Shown here piece after piece: positions 1 to 12,600 of a stretch of 64,000 nt of DNA; the stretch's first letter is position 1; every line of letters starts with the position of its first letter. A program made the translations under genes and the position numbers. The notes under the pieces were generated by a model. It was not told the DNA's origin, made no database searches, and saw nothing but the letters and a program-made list of their open reading frames with translations. The stretch comes from Ancylostoma caninum (lineage: Eukaryota; Nematoda; Chromadorea; Rhabditida; Ancylostomatidae): positions 372,001 to 436,000 of the forward strand of contig JBAJFG010000016.1 in NCBI GenBank assembly GCA_037903475.1, in the 5' to 3' direction.

Positions 1-97
1 ATTGGGGACACGCCGCCTATTAGCATATGTCAAATAATCGATATGAGAAGAAGGAGGGCAAGGATTCAACACCGGAGACCGTCAGAACGACCACTGA

Positions 98-352
98 GCG
101 ACGGCTTATGCGCCGATAAGCGACGCAGCCGTACCAGTCACTGTACGATGCTATAAAAACCGAGTCACGATCGTGTCCGCTATCACAAACGAAGCACAGT
201 GCACTTATCTGTCCGACTATGTTGCCCAAAAGCTACAACAGGCAAGGAATGAAGCCGGAAAAGATGATGAAGAGCTCACGCCGCTCAAGCTATGTACATT
301 ACGGGTACAGTCACATAAAATGCACACGGAATGCATAGCTTGTGCCGAATGA
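98..352 (+). other. weak open frame, possible terminal exon of an unseen gene
   Basis: After an in-frame TGA at 95-97 this frame stays open to a TGA at 350-352 (about 84 codons). The predicted peptide is not low in complexity. It has a helix-like stretch (YLSDYVAQKLQQARNEAG) followed by a segment ending LRVQSHKMHTE. The order loosely recalls the last helix and strand of roadblock/LC7 dynein light chains, but the match is weak and the C-terminal strand is missing. No good acceptor with a pyrimidine tract is visible, and the opposite strand is also open over 20-229. It may be a last exon or chance. Confidence 0.2.
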
Positions 353-3300
353 CTCACTCACGTGACGCAGCGAGGATGTATGAACGCTGGTTGTACACAG
401 CGGTGTTGTTGCCGTCGCGCACATCGTTCAGCGAATAGAAGAAATGTAGTAAGTCAGGTAGCGAAATGTACAGAATGTTTTTTTATAAGCGAGAGCGGCG
501 TAATAGTGGAGTGGGTGGATGGGTGGTGGCGAATGAAAGATTGGGGTGTACGGGGTAGGGGGGTAGGGGAGGAGGAGCGAGAGGGGAGGGGGCACACAAC
601 CGCCAAGGCCGATCGTCGGACAGCGTAATGACCAGTGTCCAGTGCCAAGCCACGCCCTAGCTAACACCTGGCATCCATCCATCGGTCGGTGGTGGGTCGG
701 TCAGCAGCAGCAGCAGCAGCAGCAGCAGCCGAGGGTCGTCAAAACAACGCCAGCGGTGAGAGAGCGGCAGCCGACGAGGAGGGGCGGGCGAGGGCGAAGC
801 GAATCGACTCGATTTGCGCCCCCCCCCCCCCCACCCCATCTCCACCCCTACTGCCTCAACCATATAGGGACGGCGACCACCAATTCGACAGCGGCGTGGG
901 GCGAAAAGCGAGTTCGTGCACAAATGGATGGTGTACGGACACAACAAAACGCAACAATGACGTGTTGCTGTGCAACCAGCACGAAGTACGCCAATTAGGG
1001 GCCAGACGAGTGGGAATTGAAGCGTAGTGACGCATAGGATCGGAATGGAAGAAATGTTGGCGTACAAGCAGCGAAAGACGTCGAAGCAGCGCAGCGAGAG
1101 CGGTGAGCGGTGCTGATCACTGCAGAAGAATCCGGCCGCTCCGGTGGTATGGGAGAATAGTGCGATCGATACGGAATCGCCGAAAAATTGCCTCATAGTG
1201 CATTCGCCGCCCGTCACAAACAGGCGTTTTCGCGCAAACGTGAACACCAGATATGCCAATTAATATAGTAATGCGAAACAATTCGAAAACGCCACCCCCA
1301 GGAACGCGAAACGAAAAAACATACCGTGCAAAATATTGATTGAACGACTGATTGACTTAGCGGTGGGTGTGTCCGGAATGAAAATGCCGAAACGAATCAT
1401 CAACAGTGTGATACATATGTACATATATTTGCATGTACATATGTATGTAAATAACTGCGTACCAGTGTCGATTCGTATCGCATTGTTTGACCTAGATTTC
1501 GTAGGCGATAGTATTGTACACATTCACGTCGTGCTTCTCCTCTCCGACACGAACGATCGATATTTTAAAATTTGCGCGCGTACAATCGGATCATTACGTC
1601 TGTTCGGGCGGAAGCATTACAATTCGATGTTAAAGCACTTACATTCGCGAGGTATACACGAGCCGCACACACCGATTCCGGCGATAAAAACTTGGAATTG
1701 GCAGATTTTCTGGAAACATGGCAGGCGACTGGTGCAGCTGGGCGAAGTGGCAGATAGATAGGCAGGCGGACAGCGCCTAGAGCACAGCGTCCTCAACGGA
1801 CCACCCATGGTGCTTGGCACACTCCATAAACAACGTCGGGGCCGGGTCAACTGTCGTAATCGCGAGGTGGCCTTGACCTGATCGCAACGTTAGTCGATGC
1901 CGGACACACGTCCGTGCCAGGGTCAATCAGGGCCTTTCATTATCGGAGGAAGAGGGAAGGAGGGTGCGATGGCGGGCGGGCCGGCGCCACTGGAACAGGG
2001 GCTGGACGTTCCCGTCCCGTCGTCGAGTTGGAATGAGCAATATCTGGGGCGATGCCCTTTGCAAGAACCCACGAGCGCCTGATAGGAAGTGATGACCCTC
2101 AAAGAGATTTTTCACAGCAATTCCCTCTACATACACCTTATTATTAGTGTCGATAGTGTCGAACCTCAGGGAAACATAAAAATTCAGCGAAGATTGCATT
2201 CCAAGAACCCTACACTCTCTCAGTTCATTCCCCATAAGTCTATATTTGATTTAGTTTTTATAAAATCTAAAACGAGCGCGACAGCAACATTCCAGACCTC
2301 GTGACCAGAAACTCCTCACGAACCCGAAGTGCCTCGGTGTTTTTAACCTCGCAGAGCGGTTCCAGTTATTCACTTTTTGCGCCCCGTATGATTTTTTGCA
2401 GTTTTATCGATTTTCACTCCAAACGATCAATGTCTACAGGACACTCCTCGGAGAACGCACCCTCAAAAATCGAATTGAAAAAAAAAAACCCACAGCCGAA
2501 CTCCATCAAAATGAGCGGATGATCGTGCGGTCTGTTGGGCAATTGCTCACTCCACGCTCTGACAAATCGACACCGGAAACGTCGGGAAGATGGGTCGATA
2601 TTGACTCAACGATCGGCTTTTGCGGTAGTGCGGAGAAGAGCGACGGCTGTCGGTGCTCGATGGTAGAGGACAGATGAAGCGGAACACATGCAGCCTGTCA
2701 CAGCCAGAATAATGGTGGATCAAACAAAAATAGGGGTGAGCAAGAAAATCCGGAATAGCGGCGCCGTTCCGTACCAACACGCGGATACAACACACATGTG
2801 AATCACGCAAGTTCCTTGGGCGGGCCTACTTGCAATTTCACGCACAATGATTCGGGTTAGCCGTTCATCTAAAATAGGTCCTGACGCATGAGATTTTCCT
2901 GATTGTGCAGAAACACTAGTCTTAGCTACAGTAAAGTCCTCCTAATAGAATGCCATGGCTCTTGAACAAGAAGGCAACAATTCTCAAAAAATCGGTTAAA
3001 ATCGCAGCAACACTACTACATTCGGGATGGTAACATATTCTATTCTATCTGAGCTTGCCGTTGAACTTATTCTTGGTTACTTGCTAATACCACGCTGTGA
3101 CCTTTGTAACTCCTTCACATTTCTTTTATGCACTTCATTTCATTTAATACGTCTAATGACGTGTTAAAACAAAAGAAAAAAAAGGAACACTATAAACTCC
3201 AACCAGGACTAGAACAATGAAGGATTAGCACATCTATAAGATTACAGCTCGGAGCACTTTTAATTGAAATGAGCAAAATTGTGGACGCTTATCCATAATT

Positions 3301-5995
3301 ACTTTGGTACCTTTCAAATTAGTGATAAGCTCAATCCTGACTTTGCACCAAAAATTCATTCTCTCTTATCATGAAGTTAGCAGGGATAAATGAGTTGACA
3401 TTCCCCTTTGAATGGATCCCATAATGACGTTTTTCAACTTCTTCTCCTTCTCGATTTTTTTCCTCTCTCTCTTTTTTTACAGATTAAATTTTCAAATGAA
3501 TATCGGCTGACTTCTAAAAAGATTTTCTATAAATCAGATGATTTTTGAACAAATGACATGACTTCAGAACTCATCATTGGTGGGAAAATCCAGAAATTCA
3601 TGAGGAATTTTAGTGGCGAGTCAGTACAGTAAGCTTTGTCACAGAAAACGTGAAGGATCGCAGAATGTGTGCCGCGGTAGTTCAGGAGCAGTTGAGCAAA
3701 ATCTACGCAGATCATATGAGTCGATCGATATCTTCCGGTTAGTCAACAGAAGAAATCGATCGATACAGAACAATTTGAAAGTAGGTAGATCTCAGTTGTA
3801 CTCCATCTACCATATTTTGGAATTCATCGAGCATCCACTGAAATATTATTTCTCAACAATGAGTACCAGGCCTTTTTTTAAATGGGTAACCAGTCGATAA
3901 ATTTCAACTCCTTCCAATCATTACTGGTTTTACAGCCGCATTTTTATTTCAAAAGCAATGAGCGGTAGATATTCGTTGACATAAGCGGAATACTCGGATG
4001 AAGTCCAGATTCGTTACACATATCCAGTACTACTACAAAAATTTTTTTTAAAAATTCTGATTCAATCGATACTAGAGCCATATGTCCTTCTTGTGCCAAA
4101 TACTAGATAGCAAAATAAACTCTTGTAGTGGATCTCTCCAAATATTTCCAAACTCCCACATTCTATCTCAGTCTTTGTTAATTTGTAGATAACATAGCAT
4201 GGTAGTTTGAGATGTTTGCCACACTCCGAACAAAAAGAAAATAGTCTGCATTGTAAGTGCACAGGATACGACCACACAATGAACAATCAATTATGTACCT
4301 CATTGCAAAGTCCAAAATAAATTTCGTTGCTTTCTTTTGTACCGCAAAACAGCAACACATGCTTTCGCTTCCGTCATCTCAAAGTCTTTATCGTTTGAAA
4401 AACTGAAAAAATTAATCGTACAGGCTTCGATTCCGAGATAGAGGGTAGAGGTGTATACATCCCGACCTCTGGGGCACGGAACGATATTCACTATACAGAC
4501 CCACACAAAAAATGAAGAGGAATGCCATCAGAACAGATTGGTTCCCTCCAGCCCTTCTTCTCGGCTTCGAGTGCTCCGGTAATTTTTTCACCGTTGCCTA
4601 ATTTTACTGCTGAGCTTTTGGACGTCCTAGTGAACACCTCTCGGATTTTTATGCTCACTCTATCACGTGTCATTTACAAGTCTCACGACTACCTACAACG
4701 GTATCAAAAAGCTTCTGGCCTAGACCACTTGCAGAAAAGCAACGAACTGAGGTTCCAAAACAACTAGATGTGAGACCCTTGCAGTTCAGAGCTACCTCCA
4801 TCCCACGATTTTATTTCCTTCAACCAATTTTATGAACACTTTTATCGCATAGCTGTAAATACCAGGCGGCTCTTTATCGTTTTTCATGTGGTTCCGTTGA
4901 GGCGCCGTTTCAAAATTTTGAAAACGCTCTAGTAACTGGTCCCTCTATCGTACCTGTAAACTGGTCAATTAAGGAAAATACAACTGCATTCTCATTAAGC
5001 GAAACAAATTGTAAAACGGGATGTTTTGTTCCGGGATCTGAATTTCGTAGTTAATTTTCAGCAGTCATTTCATCTGCTTGTGGAAATAAGGGGCGTAGAA
5101 CTTATCTACCATCAACTAATCCTGGGTTTAGTTTGAGGTAGTCAACTGACTCGATAACTTCTCAATTCCACAAAACCTTAAGGGATGCATTTCCACTTCC
5201 AGATTGCACGTCCGATCGCACTAGTCTTGAAGATATGCCTGTCACACCCAGCTTTATTCGGTTGGAACTTCAAATCGTCGAAAAAAATTCTATACAAAGT
5301 CAAGGAATGAAGTTAAAGAATGCCGCTTCCGCTCTTTCAAAAAACACTCAAGTTTCCACCGAATGTTCAGCTAAATTATTTCTGTCAATTATAAATGAAG
5401 TCCCAGAAGTTCAATATTCTAGAAAGCTTAAACTTATCACATGATTGCCTAGAATATTTTTAAGAAAGTTCCAGATAGTTTGGGTGCTTGCACAGATTCG
5501 GCTGTCTGCACTGCTTGATAATTATCTCTACAGTCGCATTACTCTGTTCCTGCCTTACCTTTGTTTCTTGATCACTGGTCGCTCTGTTACTAACTGATTC
5601 TCACTCTTTCGGAGACTCTAAGACTTTCCATAATTTCACGTGGCGATGTGAGAAAAGTTTCCTTTTTTTTGACAATTTGGAGGCAGATTTCGACTTTGAG
5701 GATATCATTTACAGAATAAAACTTCTACACCTGTTTTGCGCTGGAAACACATTTTCGTAATATAAAGATTAGCTAGTTTGAGCAAAAATCTTATGAAACT
5801 TCGCAAACCAACATGAAAGGCCTCACACTACATGATTCACCACACTACATGATTCACAACCCCCCCCCCCTCCCCAGCAGAAAAAAATGCACACAAACAC
5901 AAGGCAGGCAAACGGAGACTGGGATCGTTCTGATACCCCTACCCCTGTATATCCCACTCCTTCTGCGAGATTACATGGAAGGTAGAGAGCTAGAA
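353..5995. other. spacer without a recognised gene
   Basis: The first 2.7 kb is GC-richer and contains simple repeats: a CAG run at about 702-728, a C run at about 819-832, and an ATGTACATAT-type stretch near 1410-1450. A non-ATG frame at 1572-1757 (+) has a protein-like composition but no domain I recognise. From about 2.8 to 5.9 kb the sequence is AT-richer with many stops on both strands. A short direct repeat of CACTACATGATTCA (about 5826-5857) is followed by a C run. Confidence 0.6.
702..728. repeat. CAG trinucleotide microsatellite
   Basis: About nine uninterrupted CAG units. It gives artificial Gln, Ala or Leu runs in open frames on both strands, none of which looks like a gene. Confidence 0.9.
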
Positions 5996-6210
5996 GTGAG
6001 CGTCAATGGAGCTGGCATATTTGCGGACTTCAGCATCTACAGCTGCGCGACCGCGTCGCGCGCTGGAGTCGCTACGCTGCCGTGGTAGCGCAAAAGCGTC
6101 AAGTACACTGAAAACACTAAACATGGCTACGATTAGTTGAAGACAAAGATTTCAGCGGTCAGGTATACATGCACAAGTCCGCAAATACGTCAGCTCGTTC
6201 GACGCTCACT
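5996..6210. mobile_element. MITE-like inverted-repeat element
   Basis: The left arm at 5996-6029 (GTGAGCGTCAATGGAGCTGG...) is an imperfect reverse complement of the right arm at 6176-6210. Arms are about 34 bp and the core is about 145 bp with no coding capacity. This is the form of a non-autonomous DNA transposon. Confidence 0.75.
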
Positions 6211-7338
6211 GTAAATAGGCCACCAGCGTTAACGAATTGGCCTGTTTCGAACTGCGACTGAAAACTACCGCAGCAAATCAGTGATGTATGGTTTCCGCCA
6301 GTTATGATCGGATCTACTTTTGATTTCGTAATCGGTTGCTTTTGGCGTTAACTAGATGTCAGGGTTTTGAATTTTGAGGTATTCTCTCTGAAAACCGACA
6401 GTTTACTGACTATCTACCATAAGGCTACAATTCTGTCCTTAAATCTGCTCACATGGCCAACCATCAGTACTTATTGATGAACAATCTATCTTATTTGTAT
6501 CTATTTCGCGGTACGACCATTATGAAGTCCCTCATCTTCCCACAGAACCAGCGAGAAGTGCAAGGTGCAGTGGAATGCCATGTTTTTATGCTGAATATGT
6601 TCTTAACGGATACTAAACAGTTGCGTCCCCCCCCCCCCTGTACCACCACGGATAGTTCCTGCACATTTGCTATTCAGACTTCCGACTCCGGTAGTTCTAG
6701 TTGCAAAATTCGCTCATCCTTGATTGTCCATGTGAAGTTTCCGCATTATTTCTAATCATCTCTGTGTATCAAGGATCAGGGATTTGTTGAATTCAGGATT
6801 AGACTGAAGAAAACAGTTTCCAGTATCTACAGCGCACATCCAAATATGTGGTCCTTCCAAATTTTACGTTTTGAGCTGTAGTACGAAACGGCTACTCATC
6901 AAAAATGCTGTTCCACGCCCTCCTTTTTCGTGGCAAAACCTGCTCATGACTCCGCATGTTTGCATCTGAATCATCGACAAAGCATTTTATTCACACATTC
7001 ACCTACACATTGCTCGGTGTAGAATGAAAAAAAAAACAGCTATAGTCGGAAAGGAAGGTTAGAAAATTGTTTCCGCTCCTAGTAAATCAATAGTCACAAG
7101 AAGTATAAATATGGTTTATGACAAATATGCTCCAAGGTTTCGCACCTAACTTGGTTAAATGTCACATCCCACACGCACAATGCTCTATGCACAGTTTGGA
7201 AAACAGTAAGAATAGTCGAAACAGAACGGAGATTGATCCATGACAGTAGTCAGACAGCATTGAACCTTCTTCCTGACCAGAACTTCTGCATAGTTGAAAT
7301 TTTCAGGAAAGGTTGATGATGCTAATAGTGACGAGTAC

Positions 7339-7553
7339 GGGTAAAATGGAGTGGAGGGGGATCCACTTGGTACTGATCAATAATACAACCTATCCTACAC
7401 GTTCTGACTTGTTTGCATTTTAGGTAACTGCTGTACGTTAGGAGAGCTAACAAGTCAGAGCGTTCTGGACGTGTCAACTAACAAGTCAGAACGTGCAGGA
7501 CAGGTCATATTATCGACTTATACCAAGTGGCTCCCCCCAACTCCATTTTACCC
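7339..7553. mobile_element. MITE-like element with GGGTAAAATGGAG termini
   Basis: The ends are GGGTAAAATGGAG (7339 on) and CTCCATTTTACCC (to 7553), with matching subterminal blocks such as CCACTTGGTA / TACCAAGTGG. A second internal inverted pair is ACGTTCTGACTTGTT / AACAAGTCAGAACGT. The element is non-coding and about 215 bp long. Confidence 0.75.
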
Positions 7554-7647
7554 GACGAATACTGTTAGAGAATCACAACTCTCAAAAGAGGAAAAGACTC
7601 AGGTCACTATCACGAAGCCAGCTTCCTCACACATCCTGGCACTGAAC

Positions 7648-7880
7648 CGATGCGCCAGCTTACGCAGGCGTGGTTACCTGTACAAGCGCGCGTAACGTCC
7701 CCGTGGCGAGATTCAAGGAAGTCAGTGGGCGCTCATTCAGATGCCTGCGAAAGAGCAGATCGATCCAATTGTGTTCTCATCCAATTTCATCTATGGATTT
7801 GAGTTCTACCTTCATTAAATCCCGAAGTCCACCAAGATCTAAGAAGCGAAGGCTCGAGCGGATGCTTCGTTTGAGTTAGC
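7648..7880 (+). repeat. dispersed repeat, copy 1
   Basis: The start of this block (GCCAGCTTACGC... CTGTACAAGCGCGC) matches, imperfectly, the minus strand of about 22190-22265 in this same window. A two-copy local match shows a dispersed repeat of unknown class. Confidence 0.6.
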
Positions 7881-8051
7881 CTATCAAGTGTGGCCAAACT
7901 TGCACAGTTAATTCGGTGGTTCTAGAGCAATTCTAAAACCTTTTTTTTTTTTTCTTGATGAGTTCTAGCAATAATTGCAGACTTTATAGGGCACTAAACC
8001 ACTTTCACTTACCCAAAATCATCGAAAAAAAATGATATCCGCCAGAACATT

Positions 8052-8387
8052 GCATAGGGGGGGGGGTATTTGAGGTCCTGAACACTGATATCTTTTCCAT
8101 TTTGCACCGTAACACCATTTTCGAATGATTACGGTAGGTAAACGATAAGCAGGACATCATACAACAATCTCTCAGTTTTTGCATGTAAGGATTATTTCAT
8201 ATGCTGATCACGATTATCAACACCAATTTTCATGGCACTGCCGTTTTCCTACCAAAATCGACATTTTTCTCCAACTGGAAGAGCCATTTCGTAGTCCTAC
8301 AAAAATGAGATTGTGGTGCATAATGGATACGATATTCATGTTCAGCACCTCAAATACCCCCCCCCCCCTCCCCCCTCATCCCTATGC
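8052..8387. mobile_element. long-armed inverted-repeat element with poly-G/poly-C in the arms
   Basis: The left arm at 8052-8108 runs GCATAGG, G-run, TATTTGAGGTCCTGAACA, and onward to TTTTGCACC. The right arm at 8315-8387 is its imperfect reverse complement, including the matching C-run. Two further partial copies of the same arm (ATATTCGTGTTCAG core) lie at about 8670-8720 and 8845-8890, so the family has clustered here. Confidence 0.7.
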
Positions 8388-8429
8388 AAAGTTTCAGAAT
8401 ATTCTGTGTCATAGCCGTATCTACAGTAT

Positions 8430-8650
8430 ATAGTCCTTGTCAAAAGGACGAGTTGCGCGTGCGGTTCCACATCGTCGCCGCCGCAGAATCGCGGCGGGAC
8501 CTCCCCGACCCTCTGACCTCGAGCATCCGTCTCTTCTTGAGAAGGACTGTACCTACGGTGTTCTCTCTGCATCCATCGCTTCGATCTCACCACGATTCTG
8601 TAAACACGGAAACTCCGTCTCTTCTCGAGAAGGGCTGTACCCACCGTAAC
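8430..8650. repeat. repeat block with internal duplication
   Basis: It contains GCCGCAGAATCGCGGCGGGACC-like sequence. It also has two copies of a CCGTCTCTTCT(T/C)GAGAAGG-type unit (about 8527-8562 and 8607-8647), and related inverted pieces. The same family recurs as a fuller palindrome at 43935-44119. Confidence 0.65.
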
Positions 8651-9190
8651 CCTGCAAGAGGGAGTTACGGTACAAAATGGACACGATATTCGTGTTCAGG
8701 ACCTCAAATAACCATCCTACGCAAAGTTTTGGAGGATTCTTCGACATACCGTACCTGCAGCATATCTACCGGTAGAAGTCTCGTTAGCGACACCTGACCA
8801 CACGTGAGAAGTCGATAAAATCAATAAATTGACATTCTCGGCATGAAATGGACATTATATTCGTGTTCAGAGTACCGGAGAACCCCATTAGGCATGTCCT
8901 CACTAACCACAGCGCAACTGTGTAGAGAAATCGATAAAATCGATATAATCGGCAAGTCACTCGATAACGAGGGCTTACACCATCCAGGGGCCCTTCGAGG
9001 GTCTGTTCGCAAAGTTTGGTCTGGATCAGTCGAACGCCAGAGGGGATATGTGATGGATGTGTGTGGACATGTTAGTTAACATGTTAAGTCAAATCCAGGA
9101 TCCGAAGCTACATTTGAAACTTCATTTCGGTCCCTGGCATGGTGGCGAGCAGTCGCTCGTACACCTTTCTTCTTTTTCTTATTATTTTTA

Positions 9191-9307
9191 TAGTCTGTTT
9201 CAAACGCGATGATAGTTGCATGTTGATTTCCTTTCTAGACGAGCTTTTGCAACTGTCGCAGCACACGCTCACGTTTTTGCAACTATCTTCCCTGTTGAAA
9301 CAGACTA
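9191..9307. mobile_element. short inverted-repeat element
   Basis: The ends are TAGTCTGTTTCAA and TTGAAACAGACTA, which are perfect complements. The inner pair is GATAGTTGCA / TGCAACTATC. The element is about 117 bp and non-coding. Confidence 0.65.
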
Positions 9308-9326
9308 TACAAAATAATTCATAGTG

Positions 9327-9361
9327 AACTTATAGTTGCGTTGACTCCCAACTATAAGTTC
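9327..9361. repeat. perfect 13-bp hairpin
   Basis: GAACTTATAGTTG and CAACTATAAGTTC are exact complements separated by 9 bases. The hairpin sits about 240 bp upstream of the USP start codon and next to the 9191-9307 element. It may be part of that transposon family rather than regulatory. Confidence 0.6.
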
Positions 9362-9603
9362 TTCCCTGATTGCCCCCGATCTCCCAGCTTAATCCCCTAT
9401 TTTCATGTCTGCAATGCGGAATGTCGATAGGGTAGCATAGCTCTGATCGACACGCGCTGCAGACCGCCCCGCTAGCCCACCACGGTTATTGTTGCCAAAC
9501 CGGTGGTTTATGGCTAACCCCGTCCCTACCCAGTGCTTCGGCACTCACCCACCCCACTTAAAAACGGTGTTTTGCACCATTATTAAGTAATTAGGGTTCC
9601 AAA

Positions 9604-12600
9604 ATGTCCACTGTGGACATCTCGTCCATGTTGTGCGAGAAGGTGCGTGTCAAGTTGAGTGTTAGGTCCGTTCTCGTGAGGAACGTCGCCGTTTTCTTCC
9701 TTGTTTAATTGTAACCATGTTCCATTCTCTTGTCGCTCTATATTTTTGTTTGCAGATTCTGCAAGCGAAAATCTACTTTCCTAAGCATCTCGTGATCATG
9801 GGAGACAACGCTGATGAAGCTGCTGGAAAGAGCAGCACTTCCGACGTGGAATTACCAAGCTTCGGTGGTGATGACAGTGAGTGTCTGTTATGTTTTAACA
9901 TGCAGTGCAAGTAGGGGTAACATCTCCCAATCATCATTCGTTAGTATTCTGTGCTGTTTACCTCTCAGATGCGATTTGCGAGCTAATTATGGAAGAAGAT
10001 ACTGCTGAAGAGGAGTGTCACTATCCTGAAGTTAATGGTGCTAAGACTTCTGGTGACGTTTGCGAGACTGCACCGTGAGTGTTTTGCTGAGCACAGCTGT
10101 TTTTTTTCCTCACATCATCGAAAGTTTTCAAGTGAGCCTACAAAATCGAGATCGTCGTCGTTGTGCGTCTCTCCAGGCACCGCTGACGGTAGCTCTTTCC
10201 TTTCCGATGCTTTGGATGAATTGAACGAGGTTAGCGGTTCACATCTAGAACAAAGTACAGGGAAAAATTGGAGCGTTTGCCTGTCGTTCAAACCAAGCAT
10301 GCGTCTTCCACTCTATTCCGAGTGTTGTTAAATTAGTTTGAACTGGTTTTTTTTTTCAGCTAGAATTGGATATCTCCCCGTCCCGCAAAGTTAGCCTTCG
10401 TGACGCCTGCAAGTCCAAATCAAGCGGCTCGGAAAATAGGTACGCCATTTTTGCAAATCCTCCGTTCTACCTAAAATTCCTGGAGTTTTATGTCGAAAGT
10501 GTTCAATATCTACGCCGCAGGCACTGTTAGATTAGAGAGCTATGCTGACTCAAACTTCCATATTGAACTCAAGCTGAGTTTTTACTTCCGCGTATGAAAC
10601 GGTTCAAGGTTTTTCGGCTTTCCGGCCAAATTTGGCCACCTCAGAGCATCTTGTGGATGAGGCGGCCGGCTCTCATCGACTCTGGGTGGCTTAAAACTAG
10701 TAGTCTCTGAGTTTGCTTCTAATTTCGACGCCAATGTCCGTGTTCTGTTCGTGTGAATAGTCGAAATGTTAAGTAGGATAAGATCAGTGAAGGGGTACAG
10801 TCTCTAAAAACCAATTATATGAGTTCCAGGACATTCCTGGTATTCAGTATGTTTTATTCACTGATAGTGGTAGCTTTTTTTAGCTCTCAATCTGACACTG
10901 TGACCGATCTGCCTCCGATCACATCACCAGTCAAGGAGGATTATCGTGCTTCACAGTCCTATGATGAAAACTTCAATGAGAACGGTAAATTCATACGTCC
11001 AAAAGTTGCATTATGACATGCTACTGGTCATCCGAATAATTCTGTGGTTTTAGTTCCCGATCCCACCACATCATCCACGAAACGTGACGCTAAAACAAAA
11101 ACGTCAGTAAATATATACTCTGAGAGCTCATTAAAACGTAATTCTGATGAACGTAATCGTTTAGGAAATCGAGACGGTCTTCGGTAGGATCTATTATCGA
11201 TTTGGAACCTGAGAATGACGACGAGGAGGTAGAAGTACTTTCGAAGAAAATGTCGAAATGGCGTAGCCTCCCACAGCTGGCCAAATCCAGTGAACCAGAT
11301 AATGCTGCACCACCTGCTGAAGTTCCAAAAAGTGAAGAAAAGAAAAAGGAGAGGTCATACTCAGGTTTGTGAAGCGGTTTAAATGTCCTTAGAGCCACCT
11401 TTTTAGGAAGGCTTGCAAAATAAACAGTAAAATAAGCGGTAAACATCCGTACTAAATTTATCCAGTATTTTAGTGGGAGGTCCTGTAAAACCACGTGTTC
11501 GAAAACTGTCAGAAAAAGGCAAAATTGAACAGAGATTCCCAATATTTGATCCGGATATGAAGGACATTTGGGACTTCAAGAATTTCGACCTCATAGTGAG
11601 TTGTTGATTTCCTAGCAGTTTTGTGGTTTAATGTTTCTGTCGCTAATGGTGGTCAGATTAATGGCGTATTTCTATAATTTCAGAAGAACGTTAAACGTGC
11701 TTCGGGCATTCAGAACGGTGGCCAACATTGCTTTATAATATCGGTGATGCAGATGCTGACCCACACAGCTTCCTTCATTCGATTCATTGTCGATAAGCAC
11801 AATCATCCCAATGGTGCGTGTTCAGATGTGATTCTGAATTTTTGAGCTTCCATGTTCCGAATATACTTTACATGAAAAAAGAACGCTGTTCTCACTTACT
11901 CGACACCGATTTTGATGTCTCTTGATTGTGGGTGGGCCTTGCTACCTCCGCGGCAGTGATGGGTCACCCACATTCATTAGGAAACTGTTAAAATTAGTGT
12001 TGTCGGATAAGGGCGACGCAGGGTGCTAAATCCTATGGAAGTGTAAAAGCCGAATTCGACAATCCTCAGTTATTATTACTAAATAGGTGTGAATGGCTCT
12101 TTTGATGAAAAATGAACTCTTAATTCAGCCGGACTTCGTCACCTTCAGATGTGTTTTGTTATGTGAATGTATTTCAACTCCAGTACTATTGCAGGTGGGC
12201 CAGTAAGTCGCTGCTTCTGCTGCGACCTGCGCAAGCACTTGCAGCGTGTTCTAAGCACGAACGTCGGCAGCGTTAATAGGATGGATTGGATCTTTGTCTA
12301 CTGGAAAAGTATGTTTTTTTTTTCCTTCTGTGGCAAAAAGTATGTTGCATGATCGGTTCAGAATCATCCTAACATTGTTTAGCTATGTTCGGGTCCGAGT
12401 ACTACTGGACACAGGAGGATGCACATGAATTCTTGCTGAAAACACTGGAAATGATTGACCGCTGCTGCTCTCCTGCTTCGTCGTCATCTGACAAAATGTA
12501 ACTAGTTATTCTTTGTTATAAGCTTATTTGAGTTAATCTGTATAACGCAAAGCTTGTTTTAGTCCTAAGGAACCGTCACCTCCAATGCTACAACTGTTCG

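Noticed and set aside
657..1259. 200-codon minus-strand open frame
   Set aside because: It is built on the CAG and C homopolymer repeats (Leu and Gly runs), with no domain, no splice logic and equally open overlapping frames.
1336..1761. 141-codon plus-strand open frame
   Set aside because: The first half is an ATGTACATAT-type simple repeat. The second half overlaps an equally open frame, and neither has a recognisable domain.
11090..11542. 150-codon minus-strand open frame
   Set aside because: It is a shadow of USP exons 8 and 9 and the intron between them; the plus strand there is in phase with the gene.
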